From positions 8,670,976 to 8,734,975 of the forward strand of contig CM022665.1 in the NCBI GenBank assembly GCA_012295275.1: a DNA stretch of 64,000 nt, in the 5' to 3' direction. Positions 13,801 through 28,708 of the stretch are shown here, piece after piece. Both the position numbers and the translations under genes were made by a program. Positions within the stretch are counted from its first letter, which is position 1, and every line of letters starts with the position of its first letter. The DNA comes from Chrysomallon squamiferum (lineage: Eukaryota; Mollusca; Gastropoda; Neomphalida; Peltospiridae). The notes beneath the pieces were generated by a model. It was not told the DNA's origin. It ran no database searches and worked only from the letters and a program-made list of their open reading frames with translations.

Positions 13801-14941
13801 TCCAAAGTTTATCACTTACATTTGTTTTTAACATCAGTGTATGTAATAATGAATGCATTTATTAAATGATGACTTGGTTAGATATATAATATTGATATAA
13901 ACTGAATATAATGAAGTGTTAGATTGTACTCAATAATAGCTGATAATTAAACAGTGTATCAGTCTCATTAAATAAAAATGTTTTCTCTTCCTGCTTTAAA
14001 CATTAAACATTGGGTTTTTATGAAACTTGTTTACTCCACATAAATATTTTAAATTCTGTTTTGGATGTTATAATAATAGTTTCTTCATTTGTAAGTGCAT
14101 GAAAATTTGTTTATTACTCATTATTTCCTTTAATATTTAAAAAGAATAGTAAATTTGACAGTCTGTTAAAATAATTTAAAGATTGATTTCCCATATCATG
14201 TTTTTTTTTTGTTGTTTTTTTTTGTCTTAAAAAAGAATGTAGTTTAATCTTGTGAAAAGTAATTTGTAGTTTTTTAAAATCAAAATATTTTAGATGTGAA
14301 AAGTAATACATAATCCAAAACCATGTTGGCAAATTTAGATTTACATTAATCTACAACATCCTAGTTCTTTTCCTTTTATTCATACTGAAAATCTCCAGGT
14401 TATTAAATGACAGAAATAATTAAATGGCCTGATAGTCAGCTGGTACTAAAATCTAGAAATCATTCTTAAATAATTTCAGAAGGAGAAAAGACTTCAAGAT
14501 CTGTTCTCATAATCCAGGTTTCAAATGTACAACATCTACTAATATCTGAATATATTTTATATAACACTAGGTTAAATTGTTGAAAAAAAGAAATAGCACA
14601 CAATTTATTCCAAAAACAGTAACAGAATAAAAATGAATTAAACAACAAGCAATTTCAGTTGGCTTTAAAACTGCAGGTATTTTTAACATATTAAAATGTT
14701 AAAAATGTTTAACCTAGTTAATTATTTGGTTAAAAAGAAAAATGTCTTTTGTTAATAATACTAAATTCTTCTAATCATGATTTAAAAAAAAAAAAAAAAA
14801 AAAAAACCTGAAAGGCCTGGATTTTTAGTGATTATAGTATCATGTAACAGTGTAGCAATTCTAGTTTTAGATCTGTTGTATATAAAGATGTATTTTATCT
14901 GACTGATTTATTGTTTTTAACTTGAGTTATGATTGTTGCAG
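8220..14941. other. ASPP intron b-c (6.7 kb)
   Basis: AT-rich intron holding an (AAT/AGT/AAC)n field at 8697-8758, a two-copy tandem duplication at 9450-9840, (ATT)n at 10781-10817 and poly-T near 11590-11613. A block at about 10100-10450 has noticeably higher GC. An open frame at 12990-13406 is not recognisable as a protein. Confidence 0.8.
9450..9840. repeat. Two-copy diverged tandem duplication, period about 207 bp
   Basis: The segment around 9455-9540 (AAGACAAAGG, then ATTGACTATTTTCAG) recurs around 9666-9750 in the same order. A CTTACCAGCA motif occurs near 9641 and again near 9822. The copies are clearly diverged. Confidence 0.65.
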
Positions 14942-15000
14942 GCAGACGTTCTCACATAAGAAGAGGAAGGGAGACACCACCATCCCTGCAGAGAGCTGTG
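14942..15000 (+). CDS. TP53BP2/PPP1R13B-like: ASPP exon c: linker after the RA domain
   Basis: A 59-nt exon after a TTGCAG acceptor, ending in phase 0 before GTAAGT at 15001. Its two first bases complete a Gly codon with the last base of exon b. It codes a basic linker ending PPSLQRAV, which lines up with the human ASPP2 segment DPSLKRNGV just before the coiled coil. That match and the phase fit are the reasons to accept such a short exon. Confidence 0.8.
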
Positions 15001-15544
15001 GTAAGTTGTTTTATTCATTTGTTATTTACCTTTGGTGACATGAAAAAATAATCCACATATAATCTTCCTACTTCCTACTTATGATTTATTTGTTTCTTGC
15101 TGTCCAGTCTTCATATATAGTTTTAAAATATTTTCTGTAGTCATGATGCCACCACATCCAGAATGGAGTGATTTATTCAACTGATTTATTCAAGTTCCTT
15201 CAACTGTTGTAAGAAAAATATAGCTGTCTGTCCACCATGTAAACAATGATTTCACATTTCTAGAAGTAAAGGAGTAAAATAAAAAAATTGTCAGTGTCTA
15301 AATGTTTGTAAGTGGGGTATCATATTGTCATACTTTATAATAAGCAATGATTAGTTGTGCAAAACAATAAAACATCTTGTAACAAAGGTACATTTTAAAA
15401 TTATATATCAGTTATGTATACTGTTTCATAGCTCATATTACTATGATAAATTAAACAAGTTGAAGAGTAGGAAATTAATGTCTTTGGAGGTGAGTCGCAG
15501 AGTAGTAAGGAATTTTTCAATAATTAAAATGCTAAAACAGAAAG

Positions 15545-15812
15545 AATTTGAATTTGCGATACCAACTTCTGTTTAAATTACAAAATAAGTTTAAATAATA
15601 AAACAGTTGACTTGTAAAGTTTGCTTAAAATGGCTAAATAATTTTAAATTTTATAAAATCTATGATATAAAGACTTTGTTTCAGACTGACAAATAAGTTT
15701 GAAAATTTAAGATACAAGCTTTGCTTCAAGTTACTAAATAATGTTTTTAAAGAATGAAAATTTAGGATACCAGGTTTGCTTCAGATGGCTAAATAACTTT
15801 GAATATTGTCAC
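15545..15812. repeat. Diverged tandem repeat, about four units of 60-75 bp
   Basis: A unit with GATA(C/T)(A/C)A, then TTTGCTTCA, then GGCTAAATAA, then TTTGAAAATTT-like sequence recurs about four times. The later units (from about 15690 and 15765) are the clearest. Confidence 0.65.
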
Positions 15813-17391
15813 ATACTGAAAATAAATAAGAAAAACACTCAAACGTAATTTGTAAGTATACACAGTCTGATGTGATTTAAGTTACCAGTTCTCCAGGATA
15901 ACAAATGTGTCCAGTAGTGTTGTTTTCACATATTTACAGTTCAATTACTGTGTAAATGTGGGTAAGGCAAGGTTGATGGAAATCCTAAAAGTGACTGATT
16001 CTTGACTTGTATTGTTTGTGTAAACAAACTGCAAACTGTCTGGGATTATCTGAAAACAAGAGTATTGGCAATTCAGGCATTTTGCCTTGGCAGTCACTGC
16101 CAAATGACGTCTGCTTCTCTTGCATTTAACTTCTTCTTGTTTATAAATTAGTGCTTATGCCCTGCAACAAATACACTGATTTAAACCTTCGAGTTGTTTC
16201 AAAAGTGAGACCTTGATGCTAATCCAAAACTTTCAGTCGAATGTAATAAATTCTTATTGTATTTTAAGTTTATTATATTTAATATTGTTTTTGAAAGCTA
16301 TAAATATAATGAAAATTTTCTGCTGCATCATAACCATTTTCTTACTGTTAATTTTTCTTTATTTATTTTTCTTTTTTTTTTTTAAAATTAATTTGTAAGC
16401 AAATTAACATTTAATTGCTTCACTGTAAAGGTGACTATCATCATCTAACATAATTTTTTTTTTACCTATTACAGAAATTAATAGTACTTAGGCATTATAA
16501 TTATTTATCTGGTGAAAATATGAAATTAGAAATCATGAATTGTAATTACTAAAGCAATTGCCATAAGTACAAGAGAAGTTAAAACTGACCACAACATGTG
16601 ACTTAGATGTTTCATAAACACATACATACACACATATAGCAAATAAACATTATATGTAAGCAGAGACTTGTTTATTACAATTTAGTGAAGAGATGTAATG
16701 TTATCCTCCTGTTAACACAAGTTTACAGGGAAAGAATTTGAAAAATTATCATAAGAAATTGAACATACAACTCCATAGAATGAGTCATTGAAAGTAGGTG
16801 ATTTTTAATCAAAAAAAAAAAAAAAAATTATAATATTAAATAAATAAATTAAAATATATATATATATATATAAATATAAAGAAAATAAAAATAAAAATTA
16901 TAATAATAATAAAAAAAATTACTGTAAGTATAAATGTCCTTAAATATTTATTAATATTATTTTTGTAGTATTCTTTTATTATTATTTTTTTAATATTTTC
17001 TTTACCATTTTTTGTAGAGCATAAATGGCACATCAAAAAAATTAAAAATTTTAGTTACTTGGAAGAATTGTATTCACTGATACTTATTACGCACACTTTG
17101 GTAATAACAAACTTTTATACACTGAGACATTAAAGAATTTATATACTTTTTAAAGAAATATTTGAAAATTCTGAATGCAAATTAAAATTAAACTTGTGAT
17201 ATGCCATTATCAATTAATTTATTAAAATCTAAAATACTGACATTTAACCCTGATATGATTAATTATGACTTGATCAGTATTTTTAATTTAAAATATGTTC
17301 TTATATTAATTAATTATGTTACTTTTGGTAAATACTTTTAATTAAAAAAATATATATTTTGAAGTATTTTAACAGTAAAAATAATTGAAAA

Positions 17392-17630
17392 AAACTGAAA
17401 CATTTTGTATGGCTATTTTTTTAAATAGTCTACTACCAAATATTTGCAAACAACAACATAATTTTATCTAGTGTGATTTTTTTAAAATTAATTTTAATTC
17501 AGAAAATGTTAATTTGAATTACCTTGATAATAATAATTAAATAAAACTGAAACATTTTGTGTGTGATTTTTAAAAAGGCTGTTACCAAATACTTGTTAAC
17601 AATAAGAGAATTTTATCAGGTGTGAGTGGC
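17392..17630. repeat. Two-copy tandem duplication, period about 151 bp
   Basis: AAACTGAAACATTTTGT occurs at 17392 and again at about 17543. Each is followed by a similar TACCAAATAxTTG and AATTTTATCxxGTGTGA series. Confidence 0.7.
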
Positions 17631-18173
17631 TTTTGGACCATAGAAAGTGGAGATAAGTATGAGTCATTTTAAAGAAATAACACAGTGTGGGAAACCAACC
17701 CAGGCAAATTACAGCCCCATACCCTGTGTTAACAGTAAATATTGGGGTCATAATACATATTTTCACATCTGAATGAAAACATTGCTGCCATTGTTAGTGT
17801 AGTCTGTGCAGTGAAAAAGATGACCATTTGAGCCAAATATGTGGTTTGCTCTATGAAAAAATATTTCTCCTTGCTTAGTGGTTTTGGGATATGTATTAGT
17901 TTTTTTCTTCTTCAATTGTGCATGAAAAATCGAGTTGTCAGTAATATTTTAGCAGTATGGTTATGTTTTATATAGTGAAAAAAACATTAAAGCTGGATGT
18001 CTCACAGTCCAAAACTGAATACCTGGTCATACATTCCAAGTTATGGACATATACACACATATTTATGCATGAATGCATTCATGAATGCACACACACATAA
18101 GCACATAAATGAACTTACACAAACTGATGTCTTTTTTTATATTCATATTTGTGACTGAAACACATTCAAATTA

Positions 18174-18206
<33 letters not shown>

Positions 18207-19149
18207 ACCATATTCATATAATATTATGCACACATACAGAAACATATTCATTTATGCACAAATAGAAATAAAATTATTCATATATATACACACATTACAC
18301 ACATACATTCTAGACAGGAAATGAAGTAAATCACATTCAGTAAACTTGTATAAAGAATTGTTTTAGATATACTGATTTAATTTTCTGATATTTATTTGTC
18401 TGTTAGTGTTTTTTTTATCAAAATGGAAATGCAAACTTTCCATGTTAAAAGAGAAAAATAACTCAAATATATATATATATATATAGACATACATACACAC
18501 ATAATATTTTTTATTATTATTATATTTTTTTTTTTTAAAATACTTAGCCATTTTTCCAGTACTTTAATAAGAAGTGGAAAACACTTCTATGACAAATACA
18601 GTGAGATTCAGACTTCCTATGTTACTTGATTATAACTTAATAAATTTAAAAGGAATGCATTTCTATCAATATATGTTTTTTTCCAGGCAAATAAAAATGC
18701 ACTTGTGAATGTAGACAACATAATACATTAGTATTCCTAAATAATTCATGTTTCCAAATTTAGTTTTTTTTTTTTCCTTTTTCTTTTTTTTTAATGCAGT
18801 GATGTTTAAAATATTGCCAAAAATATTGAAAGAAAAAAAAAATCTGTAAAAGTACTTTAAAATGATTACTGAAAGGTTTAGAATAAATTGTATTTCAAAC
18901 ATATATTTATTTTAATTTTCCTTCAAATATAATAAATAACCCAAAATGTGTTCATTTGTGAGTGTAGGTTTGATATGTTTTATCCAAACTAAATATTGTG
19001 TGTGTGTGTGTGTTGCATTTTTTTTGTGTTTGAGAGAGAGAGAACATTTGTTTTGTGTTTGAAAGAATGTATGTGTATGTGTGTGTTTCTGTTGTATGTG
19101 TTTTTGTTGTGTGTGTGAGATACAGTGTGTTTGTGTGTTTGTTTCTGTA

Positions 19150-19642
19150 TTCATATATATTTCTGTGTATGTATGTATCCATATGTATTTCTGTGTATGT
19201 GTGTATCCCTATGTATTTCTGTGTATGTATGTATCCATATGTATTTCTGTGTATGTATGTATCCGTATGTATTTCTGTGTATGTGTGTATCCCTATGTAT
19301 TTCTGTGTATGTGTGTATCCCTATGTATTTCTGTGTATGTATGTATCCATATATATTTCTGTGTATGTGTGTATCCATATGTATTTCTGTGTATGTGTGT
19401 ATCCATATGTATTTCTGTGTATGTATGTATCCATATATATTTCTGTGTATGTGTGTATCCATATGTGTTTCTGTGAATGTGTGTATCCATATGTATTTCT
19501 GTGTATGTGTGTATCCATATGTATTTCTATGTATGTTTGTATCCATATGTATTTTTGTGTATGTGTGTATCCATATGTATTTCTGTGTATGTATGTATCC
19601 ATCTGTATTTCTGTGTATGTGTGTATCCATATGTATTTCTTT
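19150..19642. repeat. 28-bp minisatellite, about 17 copies
   Basis: The core TATCCATATGTATTTCTG and a GTATGTGTG-type spacer repeat with an exact 28-base period (TATCC at 19176, 19204 ... 19624). Variation is mostly GTGTG versus GTATG and CCAT versus CCCT. The unit has no stop in several frames, so long open frames occur on both strands. They are repeat artefacts. Confidence 0.95.
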
Positions 19643-22600
19643 GTGTTTGTGTTTCTTTCTATTAAATCATAAAGCATAAATTAGAGAAGTATGTTGTATA
19701 AAAATGAAATATTTTGATGCAGAGTAAGGTCAGTTAATTGTAAATCAGTACATAAATTATGAATAATCAGTAGGTGTTCCTTTTGATGAAATGTAATTAC
19801 TTTTGTATAAAATGATGAAAAACAAATATGTCTGTACACACCTACACGCATACATAATAGATGCATAAATAATATATGTAGCAATCTATGTAGAAAAAAA
19901 AGAGAAAAAAAAAACATTAAAAAATAAGGATAAGCATATAAATAAAATTATAAGAAAACAGAAATACACTTAGATGTACATTAACCATTGCCTTTGTTCT
20001 GACTTTTAAATTACTAATCCACCATTTTAACATAGTCGTACATTCTAAACAACCTAAACTCCAGCATATTTCAAAGATGAACAAGTTTTCTTCTTTATCT
20101 TTTTTGTTTTTGGAACTATAACATTCAGCTGCTGTCAAAATATAAAAGGGCAACCAAAGGTAAAACCTAGAAATACAGAGTTGAATGGTTGTAAGTAATG
20201 TAGCTAACTGAAAGAATGTTATTAATGATTAATCATGTCCACAGTTCCTCATTTATTAACTAAAATCTTTATGAAGGCCAGCGCCTGTTGTACATTTGTT
20301 AAAATCTGTGATATTTCCTTTCTTATCAGCTGTACTTTCCCAACACTGGGTGTTACTGTTTAATCCAGCCCGCTTTGTGTAACATTGGTGTAATTGTATA
20401 GTGCCAGTGTTACAGCATTAATTACAGGTTAAAATGAAAAGTGGATTATTCACATACACAATTCTTTGTTATGAGCTGGTCATGTAGAAACCTGTATGTT
20501 TATATTAGATTTCTGGATATTATATAGTTTAATTATAAAAATATTTAAAATCTGTAAAATGGTGATTGGGGATAAAGTGTCCTTTAGAATTAAAAATAAC
20601 TTTAATATTCTTAATTTGAATATGTGTATGTATGTTTGTATGTGTGTGTATGATTTTTTAATTATTATTTTTTTAATTTATATTGTTGGCTGTTTGGCAT
20701 ATACATATATTTCCATTTTCTATAGTTAAAGTGTATTTGATAGAGTTCTGTATTTTGTGTTTAGTTCGATTTCTGTATTTAGTTAACTTGGTTTTTTCTT
20801 CTATTTTTTTACAATCAACAGCTTATATTACAATGAACAATATATATGTATTTGTTTAATTGCTTATTTATTTCTGTATTTGCTTATTTATTTGTTTGTT
20901 TGTTTGTTTATTTGTTTATTTATTACAGTAATTTAATGTTATTGATTATTTTTATTTTTTTATTTTACTTTTTAATTCTATTCATTTAATTTTATTCCAT
21001 TCTATTCTCTTCTATTTAATTTTATTAACTGTAAAAAAAAAAAAAAAAATATTTTTAAAACAAAATTTTATTCATTATTTTGTTAAAAATAACCATGTTA
21101 TTTATATTTAACAAAAATTAATCACTGTCTAACAATATATTACAACTTCTGCAATAAAACTGCCTGAAAGTAGATTTTTTTTCTATGTAATGAAGCCCAT
21201 GTTTGAAAACTGTATAATACAAAATTCAATACAAAACAGAGGTTTATTTCCTTGTGCAGTGTAAACTGTGAAATGGTGTGTTACTGAGTTTGATTAAACA
21301 AGTGTGTGATGAGTAGTAATATTGTCACAGTGAGAAGGAAGAGTCTGTTTACTCTCCTATTGGCCGAGCATGTTTCAAAGCATTACACAGATGTTACAAA
21401 ACACAGGGCAGTGTGTATCTGTCTCTGTTTTAGAGTAATGGCATGAGACATCACAGGTTGTAGGATCAATTCTCCATGTTGGTAGAGCAGTCAAATGAGA
21501 TGTCACTGGTCCAGGCTCCATTTTCCACTGTGGTCCTACTGGTCTGTTCCAATCAAAGCTTCATGACTGGTTTATCAAAGACACCAAAGGTAGTGAGTGG
21601 TATGGGAAGGTTAATAGAAAAGATCTCTTACTGCTAAGGGAAAAAGAATAACCCACTAAGTTGTGGTAGTTGGCTTCTTTTCTCATTATCTGTGTTGTCT
21701 TTAACTGGAACTTTGTAATGGTTAAAATTATGTATGTATGTATGTTACTTATCACTGTACAATATTAAATTTTACTTATCACTGTACAATATTAAGAATA
21801 GTCACCCTTTGAAAAACTCTGGCCTTTTTTTTTTTTTTTTCTTTTCTTTTAACTTTATAAAAAAAAAATCATCTTTAAGTAAATCATGCTTTACCGAATA
21901 TATGACATTATAGTGCCTGAATTTTAATAAATTAGCATATAATAACCTCACTAATTCTTTCCATACCACCATGTATTGTGGCATTATCCCATAGTCCTGG
22001 TGTGACATATGTCACTTTCATCTACAGGTGTTTTATTCTCTATAGACCAATTACCCCATGTCAACAAGAAACTGCTGTCTCTCAATATGTGCAAACAAGA
22101 ATTACTAGACCATTCTGCTACAAGTATTTGTCATCTGAATCTAAATCAACAGGATTTTTTTTGTTACTTTCTTCTTTCTCTGTTTCTCTTTATAGTGTGA
22201 CCATACTGCCCTTTCATATAATTAAATAGCAGGGGTTATCTTTGTTCATTTAAAAAGAATAATAATGTTTTCTCTCTTTCTCACCTATTTAACAGTTCAA
22301 AGTTGTGAGAGTGCTCAATCAGGCTTCTCACTGGAAAAATGAATACATTATCAGAGATGGGATTCACTTACACTAACACATCATATCAATGGCTTCAGTT
22401 ATATCCTATTACTAGCTTCAAATAAGGAAACTCTTGGATTCTCTGATTGGTTTTGAGTTAGAACAGTTTTTACATGCTGGTCAGTGCTTTTAGCAAGTCA
22501 CAGTTAGGCTGATGTTTCAAAATATTAGAAAAAGTAACTGTATCTTTCTAATTAACTTTGGAGGAGCCACAAGTATTAAGAGACCATTACTGTTACCATT

Positions 22601-25600
22601 AATTTTGGTGTTCTGTTAAAATAAATCAGTGAAGCTGTTGCATTCCATGAAACATTGTACAAATGCTTGCACCAAAGTGTCAAAGAGTTAAACACATAGT
22701 GAAAGATAAAGCAAAACAGAAAATATTGATTCAGCATATTTAATAAATAAATTGAAAAATCTTATTTTGATTGAGAATAAATTCAATAAAGGCTTTTATT
22801 AATTCCATTAAAAACATTGCGAAACAATCATATCTTCATATTGTAACTTTTATCTTTATTCATAATCATACATATTAACAAAGAAAGGTGTTTATGGAAA
22901 GCTTAAAACAGCTTTAGTGAGATAAATAATTTCATTAATGCTAAGCTGATGTTAATCTTCATAGTTAACTGTATTTTTGTGTTTATTGAAATTTGTTTGT
23001 ATTCCAGCATCAGTAATCGTTTGATCTTCATTGGGGTTCACCACTTTCCACTTATTTTATTGTTGAAGTTTATTGTTCACTTGTGAAAAGATTTATTTTA
23101 AGATTTGTTCTGCATTTTATCAGTTAAATCAGGTGCAGGTTTGTCAGTTTATGAATCAGATATATACAATGCTATTGTTGCCTGTTGATAAAAGTGTTTT
23201 AGAACTCTTGTAGCCACTCAGCTGTGGACATGTTTGCAGCTAAATGGTTCTAGTTTTGCCCTATTGGTTTAACCTTTGCTTGAATAGATTAATAGAAAAA
23301 TTTAATATGAGGCTAATGGGCTGTTTGCTTTATAAAATGACCATTGATCTTTTATTGATACATCAGGGAACATGACCAGAGGCAATCAGCTTAAATGCCA
23401 ATACCTCAAGAGCAGAAATATTTTGACTCGCCATATCCTGTCGTAATGGATGGAAAAACTAATGTGGAGTGTATTGGTTTTAGTTTTTTCATGATGCTGA
23501 TGGTCAATAATTGATCTTATTATGATCTGAAAGAATAATAACTCAGTCTAAATGACCAGTTAGTTTTTCTTTTATGTATATTTGTCCTTTTGTAGGTTTC
23601 TAGGATGAATTTCTATACTATCTTTTGTCAACCTGTTTAAGTAATATGGCTTCATTTTATGAAATTATTTCTTGATCCCCACCTTTCATTGAGGAATTGT
23701 GATTGTGTTTCTGTTTATGATAAATAGTTAACTAATTCTTTGTGAAAGTTGTATTATACAACAATCCTGACACTCTTCTCCCAATAATTAACTGCACAGT
23801 TTGAAATCTAACAGTTGTACTTGGTGTTGATTTCACAGGTCATTGGGTTCTGTGAAATACTTCTCAGTTTCTGGTTTTGTGCTGTCTTAACCTTTGTTAA
23901 TTCAGAATGTGTCATCTAGAAAGTTCTTTAAATTAAGTGTATTATTACAATTACCTTTCTAATGTAAATAATTCAGAGCTGCTTTTGATAAAAAGAACAC
24001 TTTTTTTCATTTCTTCGCCAGTATCTATAGAAATGTTATAAATTTCAAATATATTAGGCTTGTTTACCTAATGCATATAAATGAAATATGGAGATATTAA
24101 AATGTTTTGTATATTATGATGTATTCTTGATACCAAGAAAAAATTATAATCAGTCTGTTCACTTTTCAAATGTTTTTAAAATCAACAGTTATATCTTTTA
24201 TAATAACATTTATGGATATTTATTACTTAGACCTTTTTCCTCCACAAAGACTCATATTTATATTAATATATCTATGAAATGCAGAAGTTCTTGTCAACCA
24301 ATTATTTCATTACCATATCATTTTAATTTAGTCCAAAAATTAAAAAAGAAAAAAAAAAAAAAAAAAAAAAAAAAAATGATAAGGTAATAATAATGGGTTT
24401 CCTCTATCAGTATCTGTATATATATATAAATCATAAATAAAACATTTTTGCTTTTGCTAATTTTTTCTTGATCATTTCTTATGTAGAAATTTATATCTAC
24501 AAGAATTATCTTCACTAGAAAAAAAAAAAAAAACAAAAAAACCTTATTTTTTCAATGCCAAATCTGTTTCCATTCTCTTCTTTAAATAGGCAGTAAGCCA
24601 TTTTTCAAGTCTTTTTCTTGTATTTTTACAAATCTGTAGATGATGTTTAGCAGATGAATTCATAAAGTGCCTCAGGCCATCTTTTTAATATTTCCACACA
24701 CATGTAAGTGAGATTTTGAGATCAGGCACATTACACTATCTGATGGTGTTAGATTTGACCCTGATGCTATGTGTAAGCTCTTGCACTTGTAGAAAACTTG
24801 TGCCTAAGGGACCAGGAGAAATTCATGTCTTGACTTCACCTGTGACTTTGTGTCTGTTTTATCTTACTTGAACTTCATCACATTTTGGTCACCCAGAAGT
24901 CATAAAAATGTAACAATTACTGTTACAAATGTTTGGAAAAAAATTTTGGTTTTACTTTCCCTTTAGTTTCATTAAGAAGCACTGCATTAAACAAATTACA
25001 TTATATTAACTGCATGAAAAGAAATACATATATTCGTAGCTGAAGTACTCAGCTTTTTGTCAGTGCACATTGTTTTGTTTATACTAACAGTGAATTTCAT
25101 CTGAAGTAACTTGCTAATACAACAGTCACTGGCAGAAAAATGTTGACCTTTTACTCCGAAAACAAGACAGGAATCCTCAACTGTTTATTAATGTCAAAGA
25201 AAAATGAATATTTCCTAAGACAAAAATCTATCTTGACAGAACTCTCTTCAGGCTTTGCACATTTTGCTGTTTTTGTACAAGGGAAAAAAAAGGAAAAAAA
25301 GAATAGCTATGGTACTGAAAGGATGATTTGATATTACACAGATTACATTATCGATAATTTAAGGAGATTATTATTGTTGTATAGTTTTCAAGTGTTTATA
25401 ATGTATATATGTATATAAATATATGTGTGAAAAATACTTGCACTGAATATTTCTGCTTTATTCTTCTCTTTATATGCAAATATTTTTTTAAATGTTATGT
25501 GTTGATGCTGTTTCTTTATGTACATATGTGATGTGCATACATATATGTATGTATATGTGTTGTTTTCAAACGCATGTGATGGGATGTGTGTATATATACA

Positions 25601-26044
25601 TATATCAGTGTGTGAGTATGAAAGAATCATTTTTGAGCTACATCTGTTATATTAAAAAAAATCACATAATTATTCTTATTTTTTATTTATTAACCATTAC
25701 ACATTTTCTGAAACATGAGACCAATACAATTAATGTTGTTACACATTTTGTGTTTTGACATGTATATGTTATGATATTTTCTGTTTTGACATGTATATCA
25801 TTAATGCTATATTGTTTTACATGTATGAACATTATTTACTTAAAATCTGATTTATGTGTACTGGATGTTTTTGTACCATACCATTTATTCATCAAGTTTG
25901 GGACTGGAGGTGACCCACGTTTATAATTTCTCTTGTTTCTGGAACTTGGCTTAATACACTTAAAACATAAAATAATGAAAAGCAATGAACAAAATTGAAT
26001 TTAACACATGCAAAATAACAAACTTCTAGAAATGGATTTCTTGT

Positions 26045-26078
<34 letters not shown>

Positions 26079-28708
26079 GACGGTGGATAAATGGTCTGGT
26101 ATATGTACATAACCAGTTAATTAACTGAAAAAAATATAATATATATATATATGTATATATAAAATTATATACTGACCTTTGGACCTGGGTATAATTATCC
26201 ATTAAAATTCCATCAAAAGGTTAATGCTATTGATCAGAAATTTTTGAAAAGTTTAAAACAAAATTACATAAGACATATTTGGTAATACATCTTGACATGC
26301 CACATTGAAATAGTTGTAATTATTAATCTGTGGCAGCACTGAGATCTCAATGTCATGTCAAAATAAGTATCACACTAATTAGATATGTTTATTGTAAACT
26401 GTGAAATCATTATTTTGATATCAACTTGATAAGCAAAGTCGGTTCATGCTAATAAGAATAGTTATTTAATGGTTTTAAATTGAAAGAATAAACATAATGC
26501 AAGTCAGATAAAAACATTATTTTTGAACTAATGTTTTAAGTGAATCATTAATTTCTGATATAATTTAAGAACTGAATATGATTTATACTTTAAACTTTAA
26601 AATGAGTTACTACAATAGTAACTGTCAAAATTTTAAAGTTTCAAAAACCAATATATTTTTTCTATAAATAATTATGTACATGTATTTAGCTTAATTTGTA
26701 TAGTCATACATTTTACATAATTTTTTTTTTTCTCTTTCAAATCAACTATTGATCATCCCAAAGATTTCAAGCAAAAGTTTGTTGAACTGTAGTAGTAATA
26801 GTGACAAGAACATCACCACCACCACCACCACAACATCAACAATAATAATAATTGATAATATTGAAAAAAAAAATATTCCACACTTAATAACTGTGGTATC
26901 TGTATGTCAAATCCAGTTTATGTGATCTATATCTATTTCTGTAATCTATTACTCTCTTTTAGAATGGACTATAGGTTAGTAATTTGAGTCATTTCATCCA
27001 TGTATTTAGGATTGTCCTAAATATTTCTTCTTGTTCAGGTATTTATGTTTTATTGACAATGTCTAAAAAGCATTGTCATTGGTAAAATCTGTAAAAAAAA
27101 AGTTCTCCTGCTGTTGTAAGATGTAAGTAGATTATTATTATTATTATTTATTTATGTTTTATTATTATTGTTGTTATTATTTTTTATTTTTTGTTCTTTA
27201 GACCCTTGATCCTTATTTGTTTGATTAATGATAGCTTGTTGTTAATGAAATGTTTTTGTAAGTTTATCATACATGTATCTTGTCAAACTAAAAGATAAAT
27301 TATTCCCAAAACTCATGTATGCCTATGTGCATTTGTTTCATTTGTTGCATTTGATTAATAATAATATCTGTAAGGAAATGATAATTTCAGGGCAATAAAT
27401 ACATTGTATTTAATCAAATGCAGAGATATTGTGATTGTAGCAACATTATTGTATTTTATAAAATTTAAAGAATGCACAGATTTATGTAATAGACTTTTTG
27501 TTCAGCCTTTTTAAATAGATATAAATATTGATTTTATTTTATTAAAGTAATAAATAATAGTTATTTTATCTGGAATCCTGTGGGGTAAAACAAAAACAAA
27601 TAATCTTAAATATGTAATTTTATATCCATTATCATCATTTAATACTTTGGTGGGTTCATATATATATATATTTTTTAATTATTATTAAAAAAAAAGGGTT
27701 TTTTTTACTTTAATATTTTCTTTCATTTCAGTTTCTTTTCTCAGTTTTTCATTTAAATTTCTTTTTTACTTTTACTGACTCATTTCATTACTGTCTACCA
27801 GACTTACAAATGTAACGATTTTTAAGATTAGTCGACTTACCTGGTTTAATCTTCAGATTTAAACGCACAATATTTTCTTGTAAAATAACTGAAAATAATC
27901 TTGTACTTAACAAATGATCATGTCTTAGCAAGAAAATGTCAAGGAATTTTAATGTTTATCCTTGTGAAGTGCAGTCAGAGGGGTCATGGTGACCTGCCTT
28001 TTCCTGTTGGATGCTATGAATTACAAAACATCCAAGATGTTTGTGGCTTCAGAAAACAATCGACTCTTTGATGTTTCATCTTCCTGCATTGACAGAAAGT
28101 CTGCCATGTCTTACAACATCAGCTCTTTGTCAGCCCAAAACTGTCATAACAACAGAAAATGTGTCAAGCTAATTACATCAGAATAAGAAACATTATGTAA
28201 ATCCAAACATTTTGGCCAGGCATATTGTAATATCAGCTAATTAAAAATAATGTTATATAAATTATAAAAGTTTGATGATACTGATAAATCATAAGTTTCT
28301 TTTAAAAAGCAGCAGTATGAATCTGTTGAAATCAAGAGATGGGTGTGAATAAGTACTTCAGGTTTTTAGGAAATATAATTAACTGCATATTAAACTCAGA
28401 ATTTGCTTAAAATTTTCAAAAGTAAATAATCTTTTTTAAAAAAGAAAGAAGGCAAAAAAACTTTTCGATTTTTTATCTTTAAATTGTTTCAATAACAGTA
28501 TTTTAAGACTTTGAATAACTATAATAATTAATTTTTTTATATATTTATTCAGAATTAACAACAAATACTATTCGACATTTTTAAATCTGTTTTCTATTTT
28601 TTTATTTTTTTTATTTATTAAGTTAAAGGATCCTAGCCATTTCAATATTTGCCTTTAAACTTTGTCTATTTTTTCTCAGGTATAACCATTGAGATAGTTT
28701 TATAATAA

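Noticed and set aside
19055-19679. Long open frames on both strands (up to 205 codons) with YVCI/VFLC or THIHRN repeats
   Set aside because: They arise from a 28-bp minisatellite without stops. Several frames are open on both strands at once, and no domain or splice context exists.
21425-21540. tRNA-like string TAGAGTAATGG with GGATCAATTCT nearby
   Set aside because: The A-to-B box spacing (21 bases) is too short for a tRNA. The block looks more like two diverged copies of a 40-base repeat.
24540-24900. Balanced-composition block with a 45-codon open stretch on -
   Set aside because: The translation did not match any family I know, and there are no splice sites or motifs to support it.
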